Part shown: piece by piece, positions 31,748 to 41,110 of the stretch
Position numbering within the stretch: the stretch's first letter is position 1
How the letters are laid out: every line of letters starts with the position of its first letter
Assembly: GCA_965203135.1 (NCBI GenBank)
Contig: CBDBBO010000001.1
Coordinates: 1,426,001-1,490,000 of the forward strand
DNA from: CATOSD01 sp965203135
Lineage (GTDB): Bacteria > Chloroflexota > Dehalococcoidia > Lucifugimonadales > CATOSD01
Direction of reading: 5' to 3'
DNA: 64,000 nt
Position numbers and translations under genes: made by a program
The notes under the pieces: generated by a model
The model's database searches: none
Told to the model about the DNA's origin: nothing
What the model saw: only the letters and a program-made list of their open reading frames with translations

Positions 31748-32600
31748 GGCCACCCACCCGCACCCCGAAAAAGTGTCACGCTACTGTGCCGTCCGTGCCC
31801 AGTTCCTGCCACACGCACGCCACACACACGTCACACCGCTGCCAACCACCTGCACGATTTCTCCCCACCAATCAGCCCCAAAGCCCCGCGCCAGCGCATC
31901 CAAAAACACCTAGACACCCTCGCCGCGCCTGGCTTAGCCTGCGGATGATGGCGATGGTCGCCTGCGGGCAATTGGGCGACCACAACCGACAAATGCAACC
32001 TCCGTGAATCGTCGCAATCCCCGGACTTCGACCGTCGCCATTGTCCTTATAGGACGGCCCCTCTGCTAACTGCGTGACGGAGGGGCCAACTCTTGCGCGC
32101 CCCGCACCCCGAAAATGTGCGCGACAAGTAGGAGGCATCGCAATGGCCGGAGAGACTGGAAATGCCAGGAAGATACCCAAGGAACGCAAGGAGCTTCTGA
32201 ATGGGCTAGTCGAGTCGCGAATCTCACTGCGCCGTCATGTCGAATCTCAGAGCGACTTTCGGGCAACGCTCTCCTTCGGCGCACCCCATAACCCGTCCCT
32301 CTCGCGAATTCCCTGCCCTCGCTCACACCCACACCCGCTCACTCGCGCCCCCGTACCCCGAAAATTCCGTCACTTTTCCGCGCCATCCCATCCCCACCCC
32401 GTCCCCAGCCTTGCCCCACCAACGACCCGCTCCGTCCCTACGCCTGCGCCATTTCTTCCCACAAATCCGCCCCAGAACCGCATTTTCGGCCCTGATTCCG
32501 CAATTTCGCCAACCGGCTTGCCGTATGAGCACATACGTGCTATCATATCTCACGGTAGAGGCGGGTTACAAACCCGCCCGCGGGACCGACCCGCCCCAGG
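31748..32600. repeat. Gap with decayed repeat copies; no gene seen
   Basis: In the 1.2-kb gap 31683-32914 two stretches are similar: 31748-31890 and about 32330-32490. Both have ACCCCGAAAA...GTCAC near the start, and GATTTCTCCCCACCAATCAG matches CATTTCTTCCCACAAATCCG at the end. A third ACCCCGAAAA lies at 32107. Also present are AGCACATACGTGCT (32528), related to the palindrome in the long repeat at 6520, and the GCGGGTTACAAACCCGC hairpin (32561). Frames here are compositionally unlike genes. Confidence 0.45.
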
Positions 32601-32914
32601 CATCCGTCGGCACGTCGAAAACCGGCCACTGACCACTGACCACCGGCAACTGGCCACCGGGCACTGACACCGTCCTATTCTGCCGCGCAACAGGGCGCTT
32701 CTGCCCCAGAATGCCCAACTCGGCGGGACAGAATGGAGCACAATCGCCGCCGCTCCCAGCTACGGATTGCGCACAATGTCGCAGAATCTAACAGAATTCG
32801 CGTCGCCGCTCTCTTGGGAACGTCGGTGTCGAGGTCGCCGGGCAACCCGATACAAGCTCTTTACCGGCGCCCGGTTAGACACGAGGCCACCGATGTCGCT
32901 ATCATCGGCATGTA

Positions 32915-34192
32915 ATGGCCAACAGTGCGGACATCAGCAACAGCTCGGGGTCAGGCGGCTCTGCCGCTCAACCCGGACCAGCCGGTCGATCCCAGGCGGA
33001 CGCCGGCCTGAGACTCGAGTGCCGAAACCTGTGGAAGGTGTTCGGGAGCGGGCCGCGGGACCTCATCGACTCCCTGGACACTGCCCTGTCCAAGGAAGAG
33101 GTGCTGGCCCGGACCGGCCGCGTCCTCGCCGTCAGGGACGTCTCCTTCCACGTCGGCGAAGGAGAGACCTTCGTCATCATGGGTCTCTCCGGCAGCGGCA
33201 AGTCGACACTCGTCCGCTGTCTCAGCCGCTTGGTCGAACCGACACGCGGAGAAGTCCGCATAGACGGCGAAGACCTTCTCGCCATGAACAAGCGGCAGTT
33301 GCGGGACATTCGCCGCCACAAGCTGGGCATGGTCTTCCAGCACTTCGGCAACTTCCCCCACAAGCGCGTGTTCGAAAACGTGGTGTACGGTCTGCAGGTC
33401 CAGGGAATCGACAAGGCCACCCAGCGCAGGCGTGCGGCCGAGGTCATCGAGCTGGTGGGGCTTTCCGGGTGGGAGGAACGGTACCCACACGAGCTGAGCG
33501 GCGGAATGCAGCAGCGCGTTGGGCTGGCCCGCGCCCTCGCCGTCGACCCGGAGATCCTCCTGTTCGACGAGCCGTTCAGCGCCCTCGACCCCCTCATCAG
33601 GCGAGAGATGCAGGACCAGCTCATCGGGCTACAGCGCCTGGTACAGAAGACCATGGTCTTCATAACCCACGACTTCCTCGAAGCCCTGAAGGTCGGGGAC
33701 CGCGTTGCCATTATGAAAGACGGCGAGTTCGTTCAGACGGGCACGCCCGAGGAGCTCGTCTCCAACCCGATCGACGACTACGTTCGTGACTTCACACGCG
33801 ACGTTCCACGATCCAAGGTGCTCACCGCGCGTTCAGTCATGACCCCTTCCCAGGTCTACACCACCGCCGACCAGGGACTGGCCGACGTGTTGGACGTACT
33901 TGCCGACAGCGAGTGCGAGGTCGCGGTGGTGGTCGACCGCGAGGACCGCTTCATCGGGACGGTGCATCCGGAGGACGCGCCCGACAGCGGCGCGGCGGAC
34001 TCCAGCGTCGCCTCCGCAATGCGCGACTCCTGTCCCGTGGTGGAACCCTACACCCGCCTCGAGCGGCTCATCCCCCTCGCAATCGCCGGCGACGCCCCCA
34101 TCGCCGTTCTGGACGGCGACCTGTGCATCGGCACCATCAGCCGTGAAGCAGCCGTCGCCGCGCTCGTTGGCGACGAGGGCGCGGCCTCGTGA
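32915..34192 (+). CDS. proV: Glycine betaine/proline-type ABC transporter ATPase with CBS domains
   Basis: 425 residues, usual for ProV/OpuAA. Walker A GLSGSGKST, Q-loop GMVFQHFGNFPHKRVFENVV, signature ELSGGMQQRVGLARA, Walker B ILLFDEPFSALDP, switch VFITHDFLEAL. RDIRRHKLGMVFQHF is characteristic of the OpuA/ProV group. C-terminal residues about 305-415 form two CBS-like motifs (SVMTPSQVYTTADQGLADVL and PIAVLDGDLCIGTISREAAV), which in OpuA sense ionic strength. The first 30 residues are a Ser/Gly-rich extra tail. The stop overlaps the permease start (GTGA). Confidence 0.92.
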   Translation: MANSADISNSSGSGGSAAQPGPAGRSQADAGLRLECRNLWKVFGSGPRDLIDSLDTALSKEEVLARTGRVLAVRDVSFHVGEGETFVIMGLSGSGKSTLVRCLSRLVEPTRGEVRIDGEDLLAMNKRQLRDIRRHKLGMVFQHFGNFPHKRVFENVVYGLQVQGIDKATQRRRAAEVIELVGLSGWEERYPHELSGGMQQRVGLARALAVDPEILLFDEPFSALDPLIRREMQDQLIGLQRLVQKTMVFITHDFLEALKVGDRVAIMKDGEFVQTGTPEELVSNPIDDYVRDFTRDVPRSKVLTARSVMTPSQVYTTADQGLADVLDVLADSECEVAVVVDREDRFIGTVHPEDAPDSGAADSSVASAMRDSCPVVEPYTRLERLIPLAIAGDAPIAVLDGDLCIGTISREAAVAALVGDEGAAS

Positions 34193-36153
34193 TCCGCGCG
34201 GAGGCGCTCCAGGTCCGATTTCTGACGGAGTCCCGGTACCGGGGCGTTCTGTGGGCGGCGATCGCCGTCGCTGCCTACGTGCTGGCCTACTCCCTGGCGA
34301 CCTCCAACGCGGGCACCGACTTCGGCAACTGGCCGCGAAATTGGGAGCTTCCCATCCAGCAGCCGATCGACGACCTGTTCGAGTGGGTCCAGGACACCTT
34401 CGCCTGGTTCTTCGATCCAATCTCCGACGTCATCGACGCCGGACTCGCCGGAATCGACGCGTTTCTGCTGTGGCTCCCGTGGCCGGTCGTGGTGGCGGCT
34501 GGAGCGATTCTGGGGCTCAGACTCGGCGGCTGGCGTCTGGGGCTGTTCTCCGGCGCGGGAACCCTGTTCATAGGCCTGATCGGGTTCTGGGACTCCGCGA
34601 TGGTCACGATGAGCCTCCTGGTGGTATCGGTGATCTTCGCGGTTGCCGTCGGCGTGCCTATCGGCATACTCGCCGCCTTCAGCGACAGATTCGAGTCGGT
34701 CGTCCGCCCGGTCCTCGACACCATGCAGGTGCTGCCCGCGTTCGTGTACCTCATCCCCGCCCTGGTGCTGTTCGGAGTCAGCGGCACGCAGGGCATCTTC
34801 CTCACCGTCGTCTACTCCATCCCGCCCGTCATCAGGCTCACCAACCTGGGCATCCGGCAGGTCCCGCGGGCCGCCATCGAGACGGCCCTCTCGCACGGCT
34901 CGACGACTCTCCAGACGCTGTTCCAGGTGCAACTGCCGCTGGCCAAGAACTCGATAATGATGGGCGTCAACCAGACCATAATGATGGCCGTCTCCATAGT
35001 CATCATCACCGCGCTCGTGGGCGTGCAGGGTCTCGGCAGGGACGTGTGGCTCTCCCTGAGGGAAGTGAACGCGGGAGAAGGCCTCGAGAGCGGCATCGCC
35101 ATCGTACTTCTGGCGATAATCCTCGACAGATTCAGCTACGCCCTCGCGCAGTCCGGCCCCGGATCCTCGACGCCCATGGCCCCCGCCGGCCGCAGCCCCC
35201 GAAGCCTGGCTGCGCGCTACGCCGCTCCCATCGCGGGCGTGGGGCTGATAGCCGTGCTGATGGTCTTCGGCGCCCTGTTCGCGTCCCTCCGCGATTTCCC
35301 GGACGAGCTGACCTTCTCGATGGCGGAGCCGGTCAACCGCATCTTCGACTGGATGGCCGTCAACCTCCACTTCATCACCAGTTGGGTCCGGGACTCCCTG
35401 TTCCGTGAGCTTGGCTACTCCCCCATTCGAACGCTGCTCCTCTGGCTGCCCTGGCCCGCGCTGATGATTGTCGCCGCCGGGCTGGCCTACGTCACCGCCG
35501 GTTGGCGTGTGGCGCTTCTCGCCCTGGCGGGGCTGGCCTTCGCCGGGGTAGGCGGGGTCTGGGACGTCACTATGGACACCCTGAGCCAGGTGCTCACCGC
35601 CGCCGTATTCACGGTAGTGGTCGGGGTCGCCCTCGGGGTACTCTCCTCCCAGAGCAGGGCGTTCGAGTCGGTTCTGAGGCCCGTGCTGGACACGATGCAG
35701 ACCATGCCGATATTCGTTTACCTCATCCCGGTGATAATGCTCTGGGGAATCGGCCCGCTTGTCGGTATAATAGCGACCGCGGTGTACGCGCTGCCGCCGG
35801 TGATCCGCATGACCAGCCTCGGCATCAAGGAAGTGCCGGCCCAGGTGATCGAAACGGCCGAGTGCCACGGATCGACCGGCTTTCAGACCATGCTCCAGGT
35901 CAAGATACCGCTCGCGTTTCCCACCATTATGATGGGTGTGAACCAGACGATCATCATGGTGCTGGCCATGGTGATCATCGCCGGACTCGTGGGCGGCGGA
36001 GGACTGGGGCAGGAAGTCTTCATAAACTCGATCTGGCTCAGGATGGGCCACGGCCTCGTCGCCGGTATGACCATCGTATTCATGGCGATGGTGCTCGACC
36101 GCATGACCCAGGGCAAGCAGGGCGCCGCCTTACCCCTCGCGGCGGCGAGGTAA
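34189..36153 (+). CDS. proW: Glycine betaine-type ABC permease, tandem ProW fusion
   Basis: 654 residues, about twice a normal ProW. Two homologous halves. The first has DRFESVVRPVLDTMQVLPAF and VYLIPALVLFGVS, then an EAA loop AAIETALSHGSTTLQTLFQV. The second has RAFESVLRPVLDTMQTMPIF and VYLIPVIMLWGIG, then QVIETAECHGSTGFQTMLQV. A Pro/Ser/Arg-rich linker (near residues 320-340) joins them. One chain can thus supply both transmembrane subunits. GTG start overlapping proV. It would transport betaine, choline or similar osmolytes. Confidence 0.92.
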   Translation: MIRAEALQVRFLTESRYRGVLWAAIAVAAYVLAYSLATSNAGTDFGNWPRNWELPIQQPIDDLFEWVQDTFAWFFDPISDVIDAGLAGIDAFLLWLPWPVVVAAGAILGLRLGGWRLGLFSGAGTLFIGLIGFWDSAMVTMSLLVVSVIFAVAVGVPIGILAAFSDRFESVVRPVLDTMQVLPAFVYLIPALVLFGVSGTQGIFLTVVYSIPPVIRLTNLGIRQVPRAAIETALSHGSTTLQTLFQVQLPLAKNSIMMGVNQTIMMAVSIVIITALVGVQGLGRDVWLSLREVNAGEGLESGIAIVLLAIILDRFSYALAQSGPGSSTPMAPAGRSPRSLAARYAAPIAGVGLIAVLMVFGALFASLRDFPDELTFSMAEPVNRIFDWMAVNLHFITSWVRDSLFRELGYSPIRTLLLWLPWPALMIVAAGLAYVTAGWRVALLALAGLAFAGVGGVWDVTMDTLSQVLTAAVFTVVVGVALGVLSSQSRAFESVLRPVLDTMQTMPIFVYLIPVIMLWGIGPLVGIIATAVYALPPVIRMTSLGIKEVPAQVIETAECHGSTGFQTMLQVKIPLAFPTIMMGVNQTIIMVLAMVIIAGLVGGGGLGQEVFINSIWLRMGHGLVAGMTIVFMAMVLDRMTQGKQGAALPLAAAR

Positions 36154-36186
36154 AGCCAAAGCTAAAGAAACTAAAGGAGGAAGCAA

Positions 36187-37200
36187 ATGAGAAAACTGAA
36201 GTTCAAATGGATCGGGCTATCGATGGTCGTGGCGCTGGCCATGCTCTTTGCGGTATCCCTGGCCTGTGCCCAGGATTCCGAAGACGACGCAGAGGCCGGC
36301 GACACCGAGACCAGGGGCACACTGTACCTCGTCGACCAGGACTGGAACGGCCAGCTCGTAACGACGGCTGTTATCCAGATCCTCCTGGAGCAGGAGATGG
36401 ACCACACCGTCGCCACCAAGTTCGCGCCGGCCGACTCCGCGCCGCTGTTCATCGGCCTCGAAACGGGCGACTTCCACTTCGTCTGCTGCAACTGGCCCTC
36501 CTACAGCGCCTCCCTCCTCAAGGAGTACGTCGACGCCGAAGACGGCGCCAAGGTGGAGCGCGTGGGAACGGTAGGCATCGTGGGCGAGACCGGCTGGTAC
36601 GTTCCCTCCTACGTCATCGAGGGTGACGCCGAACGCGGCATCGACGCCGTCGCTCCCAACCTGCGCACCGTCGGAGACCTGAACCAGTACGCGTCCGTCT
36701 TCGCCACCAGCGACACCGGCAACAAGGGCAGACTCCTGGAGTTCACCGCCGCTTGGGACACCAAGCCCGAGGACCGTCTGGAGGCATTCGGCGCCGACTT
36801 CCAGGTGGTGTTCGCCGGGTCCGAGGGCGCGGCCCTTGCCGAAATCGACGCCGTGTTCCAGAGAGGTGAGCCTATCCTCACCTACCTCTGGGAGCCCCAC
36901 TGGGCACACGCCAAGTACGACCTGGTGCAGATAGAGATGCCCGAGTGGACTTCGGACTGCTATCCCGACGGCGCCAACTACAACTGCGGCTTCCCCACAG
37001 ACGCTGTGGCCAAGCTTGCCTGGCCTGGCCTGAAGGACGAGTTCCCCGAGGCCTACGAGTTCCTCTCCAGGTTCCAGATGACCAACGCGCAGCAGAACGA
37101 GATCGTCCTCAATCTCACCGAGAACGACCTCACCGTCCGCCAGGCCGCCCAGGAGTGGGTCGACGCCAACGAGGCAGTCTGGAGGCCTTGGATCCCCTAG
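36187..37200 (+). CDS. proX: Glycine betaine/choline-type substrate-binding lipoprotein (OpuAC-like)
   Basis: 337 residues, ATG with GGAGG 6 nt upstream. Lipobox VSLAC (Cys27). The OpuAC fold is shown by YLVDQDWNGQLVTTAVIQIL, VCCNWPSYSASL, VPSYVIEGDAERGIDAVAPN and PILTYLWEPHWAHAKYDLVQ with Trp/His residues expected in the aromatic ligand cage. It presents a quaternary ammonium compound to the ProVW transporter. Third gene of the operon, 34 bp after proW. Confidence 0.9.
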   Translation: MRKLKFKWIGLSMVVALAMLFAVSLACAQDSEDDAEAGDTETRGTLYLVDQDWNGQLVTTAVIQILLEQEMDHTVATKFAPADSAPLFIGLETGDFHFVCCNWPSYSASLLKEYVDAEDGAKVERVGTVGIVGETGWYVPSYVIEGDAERGIDAVAPNLRTVGDLNQYASVFATSDTGNKGRLLEFTAAWDTKPEDRLEAFGADFQVVFAGSEGAALAEIDAVFQRGEPILTYLWEPHWAHAKYDLVQIEMPEWTSDCYPDGANYNCGFPTDAVAKLAWPGLKDEFPEAYEFLSRFQMTNAQQNEIVLNLTENDLTVRQAAQEWVDANEAVWRPWIP

Positions 37201-37396
37201 TGGACTTCCATTGAGGGGCCTGCCCAGGCTCGGGCCGCGCTACGGGTCACGCTCACGCCCCGGCGGTAGCGATGCCCTGTGTGGCGCGGTCTGGGCTGGG
37301 CGCGGACGGCGATGCGTTTGAAGCTGATCCCTAACACTCCGTAAACGTCCGATTAAACTTCATCTGGTCTAATGGCCGTAGGAGGTGGTAACCCCT

Positions 37397-38191
37397 ATGG
37401 CGAACCAGACCAGTTGGATGGAGAAACTCGCTGAACACCATCGCCGGATGCGCGCCTGCCGTCCCCACGACAGGCTTATTATCCTGTTCGACATCGACGG
37501 CACCGTTCTGGACAACCGCTACCTCGTCCTGAACATCCTCAGGTCCTACGACGGCGCGCACGGCACAGGCCACTTCAAGTCCCTCCGTGCGGAAGACGTC
37601 GTCACCTACGAAAGCAAAGTCCGCGACCTTCTGCTTCTTCTGGGGCTGCCTCCTGAAGAGCGCGAGCGCGTCGCCGCCTGGTACGACAGCGTATTCAGGT
37701 CCTCCTACGCCCTTCCCCACGCCCATCGGCCCTTCCCCGGCGTCATGGAGGTTATACGCTGGTTCCAGTTGCGGCCCAACACCTTCGTCGGACTCAACAC
37801 CGGCAGAACCGAACGCATCAGGCAGGACACGCTGGACTGCCTGCGTGCCTTCGGCAGGGAACACCACGTCAGGTTCGACGTCCACCTGCTCCGCATGAAC
37901 CCCTACGGCTGGGGCTCCCACATCCCACGCGCCAAGGTGGAGGCCGTGCAGTGGTTCCAGGACCAGGGATACCGCGTCATCGCGATGGTGGACAACGAGC
38001 CCGCCAACCTCGCCGCCATCGCCGAGGCGGACCCTCGACACGAGATACTGCTGCTGCACGCCGATACCCTATTCGAGTCCCGACGCGAAGCCCTTCCGGC
38101 CCGTACTATCGCCGGTGACGCCTACGACCTCGACCTGGTCATCCTTCCGCCGCAAGCCGGAGCACGCGCCTACCGGCCTACGCACATATAG
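37397..38191 (+). CDS. HAD-superfamily hydrolase
   Basis: 264 residues from ATG 37397, with GGAGG 11 nt upstream (37381-37385). Motif I FDIDGTVLDN has the nucleophile Asp32 and Asp34. Motif II Thr/Ser lies in VGLNTGRTERI, motif III Lys in HIPRAKVEAVQWF and motif IV acidic residues in VIAMVDNEPANLAAIAEADP. Cytoplasmic phosphatase-like enzyme, substrate unknown. It stands alone, with 197 bp of featureless sequence between it and the ProVWX operon. Confidence 0.85.
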   Translation: MANQTSWMEKLAEHHRRMRACRPHDRLIILFDIDGTVLDNRYLVLNILRSYDGAHGTGHFKSLRAEDVVTYESKVRDLLLLLGLPPEERERVAAWYDSVFRSSYALPHAHRPFPGVMEVIRWFQLRPNTFVGLNTGRTERIRQDTLDCLRAFGREHHVRFDVHLLRMNPYGWGSHIPRAKVEAVQWFQDQGYRVIAMVDNEPANLAAIAEADPRHEILLLHADTLFESRREALPARTIAGDAYDLDLVILPPQAGARAYRPTHI

Positions 38192-38229
38192 CGATCTCGC
38201 CACAGAGCTTTTCCACCCTCACGTCCCCC

Positions 38230-38853
38230 TCAACCCCAGGTGGGTCGCGGCATCGAGAAGCTGCTGTCGACCTCGACGAAATCGAGGTAGCCGAGCCTGC
38301 CCACGGGCCTCAGCTTCAGGGGGTCTATGCGGCCGTCCGTCAGGACACGCTCGTCGACGTGGACTCCGACCACCTCCCCGAACACCACCGTGTTCGGGGA
38401 GTCAGGGTCGTTCGCCAGCATCTCCACCGACCGCGTGTATCTGCACTCCAGGTGCACCGGGCTCTCCGCCACGCGCGGACATCGCACCAACCTGCTGTCG
38501 GCCTTGGTCAGCCCGGCGTACTCGAACTCGTCGACCTCTCGAGGCGCGGGGACGGAGGAGGCGTTCATCCGCTCCCTCAGGTCCCACGTGGCGAGGTTCA
38601 CCACGAACTCTCCCGTCGTCTGCGCGTCGAGCACCGCGTCCTTGAGTCCGCCGGAGCTGTGGCTGCTCGTCGCGGCGAACATCACCTGTGGAGGGCTGTA
38701 TGCGACGGCGTTGAAGAAGGAGTAGGGCGCGAGGTTAGGTACGCCCCCTTCGCTGAGAGTGGATATCCAGCCGATTGGCCTCGGCACCACGATGGCGTTC
38801 AGCGCGCTGTAGTGCCCGGTAGAGTCTTTTCCGATCTCGTGAAACATAGGCAT
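38230..38853 (-). CDS. Flavin reductase-like (FMN-binding split barrel) protein
   Basis: 207 residues. The DIM6/NTAB pattern: SALNAIVVPRPIGWISTLSE, GVPNLAPYSFFNAVAYSPPQ with VMFAATSS, TGEFVVNLATWDLRERMNAS and later SPVHLECRYTR, VFGEVVGVHVDERVL. These bind FMN and either reduce it for a partner monooxygenase or act as oxidoreductases. 41 bp downstream of a GyrI-like gene in the same direction. Confidence 0.88.
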   Translation of the reverse strand: MPMFHEIGKDSTGHYSALNAIVVPRPIGWISTLSEGGVPNLAPYSFFNAVAYSPPQVMFAATSSHSSGGLKDAVLDAQTTGEFVVNLATWDLRERMNASSVPAPREVDEFEYAGLTKADSRLVRCPRVAESPVHLECRYTRSVEMLANDPDSPNTVVFGEVVGVHVDERVLTDGRIDPLKLRPVGRLGYLDFVEVDSSFSMPRPTWG

Positions 38854-38894
38854 CTCCTGTCGCGGCGCTCATTTGGGTCGCCAACCCCCCCATT

Positions 38895-39359
38895 TCACCT
38901 CACGGGAAAGAAGATCTTGGTCCGCCACTTCGACGAGTCCGGCTCCGCGCCCGGGTCGGTCACGTAGACCTCCCACGGCGCGCCCGCCGGCTGCAGTCCC
39001 TGCGAGCCCATCCATTCCGTCAGCGAGGACCACGTCTCCGGCAGCCCTTCGTAAGGCCCGACGTGAGTCACCGTCGCAACGGTCGCCGCGGGCAGCTCGC
39101 CCGCCGTCACGCGGCCCGCGCCCTCGATTGGCGAAGCCACCGGCATCCCGCACTCAAGCTCGACCGTGTGGCCGTCCATCGAGTAGTACCTCGCGAACGG
39201 CATACCCGCCGGCTCCTGCCCGCTCTGCTGAATCAAGGCGTACACCTCCCCGAAGAGCGGCCCCATCATCTCCCCGATCTCGTCCATTGTGGTTGAGGTG
39301 CGTATACCCAGGATGTGCCTCGCTTCCACCTTCTTCGTTCCGAAATCTTGGTTCATCAT
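38895..39359 (-). CDS. GyrI-like/AraC effector-binding domain protein
   Basis: 154 residues. Two SHS2-type halves: KKVEARHILGIRTSTTMDEI with GEMMGPLFGEVYALIQQSG, then AGELPAATVATVTHVGPYEG with LPETWSSLTEWMGSQGL and PWEVYVTDPG near the end with a conserved Glu. Stand-alone members bind hydrophobic cationic molecules and some hydrolyse them. Precedes the flavin reductase-like gene. Confidence 0.85.
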   Translation of the reverse strand: MMNQDFGTKKVEARHILGIRTSTTMDEIGEMMGPLFGEVYALIQQSGQEPAGMPFARYYSMDGHTVELECGMPVASPIEGAGRVTAGELPAATVATVTHVGPYEGLPETWSSLTEWMGSQGLQPAGAPWEVYVTDPGAEPDSSKWRTKIFFPVR

Positions 39360-39484
39360 CTGCCCCTTTCAGTCGTAGTTCGTCAGCGGCGAGTCCGTCT
39401 GACACTCAGCCGCCCCGAGATTTGTACCACCTGCTCCCCGAAACCGCCAAGCGCCAAACCCGGTTCCCAAGCGGAAATCCGCCC

Positions 39485-40933
39485 TCACTCCGCCCGCGTC
39501 CCGCGCCGCCGCGTCACCGCGATCGCCGCGATGCTCGCCAGCACACCCAGTCCGGCTAGCGCGGCTCCGGCCACCAGCGCGTCCGAAAAGCCCAGCGCCA
39601 CCGCTCTCTCGGCGGTCTCCAGCGCGCCCAGGTACGCCCGCTCCCGCACTGCGAATATGGCGCCGGCCGCCGCCACGCCGACCGAAAACGAGAGCTGCCG
39701 CCCCGAAGCGATGGACGCCGAAGCCGTCCCGTAGCGGTCCGCCGGCACCGACCCCATGATCGTCGTCGTGTTCGGCGGCTCGTACAGCGCCGACCCCACT
39801 CCCGCCAGAAGCAGCGCCCCAAGTATCGCGAGCTCGGAGGAGCCGGAGGCCGCCAGCACGCTCAACCAGCCGAGCGAGCACACCATCGCTGCCAGACCCA
39901 GGCCCGACAGCGTCCAGGCCCCCACGCGGTGGGTCAAAGCCCCGCTCACCGGCGCCAGGAACACCCTCATCAGCGTGTGCAGCATGATGAACAAGCCCAT
40001 CTTCGTCGCCGAAAAGCCCAGCGCGTCGATGAAGAAGAACGGTGCCAGAAGCAGAATCGCCCCCAACGACGTGTAGTGGAACACCAGCACGCCCAGCCCG
40101 AGGCCGTATCCTGCGCGGCGGAAAAGGCCGAAGTCCAGGATCGGCCTGGCAGACCTCCGCTGCGAGACGATCAGCACCGGAATCGATACCGCCAGCAGCG
40201 CCGCCGACGCCAGCACCAGCGGCGACAACGGGCCGTCCTCCGCGCTCCGGTTCACCACCACCAGGAACGACGCCAGCACCGAGAACAGCGCCACGGCGCC
40301 CACCCAGTCGACGCCAAACTCCCTCCGACCGCCTCGCTTCTGGCTATCCAGCACCCACCACGACAACCCCGCCGCGAACAGCGACAGCGGTATCCTCATG
40401 TAAAACAGCGCCTGCCATCCGAGCACGTCCAGCAGCCACCCTCCCGCCAGCGGTCCGGTGGTCAGCCCCAGGCCCACGACGGCCCCGGCGATGCCGATGG
40501 CTTTGGCGCGATTCTCCGGCTCGAACCTGTCGAGTATGATCGCGTTCACGCCCGCCAGCACCATCGACGACCCCACGCCCATGAATATGCGGGACGCGAT
40601 GAGTTGCCACAGATCCACCGAAATCGCACAAAGACCCAGCGCCCCGGAGAAGAGCACGAAGCCCAGCGTGTACGAGAATCTCCTCCCTCCCACGTCGCCA
40701 AGCCATCCTACCGTCATCACCATGCCCACACCGGTCACCCAGAAGGCCACCGATACCCACAGCACGGTCGACGTGTCCGTGTCGAACGCCTCCGCCAGCG
40801 CCGGATACGAGACGCCCATGACGCCGCTGTCCAGCGTAAGCACCAGGTTGCCCAGGCACGCCGCCAGCAGCACGAGCCACTTGCTGCGCTGCGCGGGCGC
40901 CCGCGCAGCTTCTGAGGATGACGTTAGGTTCAC
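39485..40933 (-). CDS. MFS drug/solute exporter, DHA2 (EmrB/QacA-like)
   Basis: 482 residues from a GTG at 40933 (VNLTSSSEAARAP), preceded by AAGGG; the frame is open upstream but Arg/Cys-rich and not membrane-like. About 14 hydrophobic helices. Motif A is GWLGDVGGRRFSYTLGFVLF, and motif C-like GAVVGLGLTTGPLAGGWLLD follows. Second-half loop RRSARPILDFGLFRR is typical of DHA2. Proton-driven export of an unknown compound. Confidence 0.87.
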   Translation of the reverse strand: MNLTSSSEAARAPAQRSKWLVLLAACLGNLVLTLDSGVMGVSYPALAEAFDTDTSTVLWVSVAFWVTGVGMVMTVGWLGDVGGRRFSYTLGFVLFSGALGLCAISVDLWQLIASRIFMGVGSSMVLAGVNAIILDRFEPENRAKAIGIAGAVVGLGLTTGPLAGGWLLDVLGWQALFYMRIPLSLFAAGLSWWVLDSQKRGGRREFGVDWVGAVALFSVLASFLVVVNRSAEDGPLSPLVLASAALLAVSIPVLIVSQRRSARPILDFGLFRRAGYGLGLGVLVFHYTSLGAILLLAPFFFIDALGFSATKMGLFIMLHTLMRVFLAPVSGALTHRVGAWTLSGLGLAAMVCSLGWLSVLAASGSSELAILGALLLAGVGSALYEPPNTTTIMGSVPADRYGTASASIASGRQLSFSVGVAAAGAIFAVRERAYLGALETAERAVALGFSDALVAGAALAGLGVLASIAAIAVTRRRGTRAE

Positions 40934-41110
40934 TCTGAGAAATCCCTTACGTGTCGGTCCGGCCCTTATGTTACACCCACAAGCACACGGGCAAGGCCCG
41001 CGCCGGAGCGTTCTGCCTCCCCCCGTGCGGCAGCGCCTTTTCATTCTCCGTCGCAAGAGTGCTCACGCGTATCTTTGCGATACCTTTTGAATGAAAAGAC
41101 CGGCTCCCTC

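Noticed and set aside
32074..32667. 197-residue open frame in the gap before proV
   Set aside because: Pro/Arg/His-rich and made largely of decayed repeat sequence; no ribosome-binding site or domain.
34048..36051. 667-residue open frame opposite the ProW fusion
   Set aside because: His/Asp/Gly-rich antisense shadow without any domain; the + strand frame has clear permease motifs and operon overlaps.
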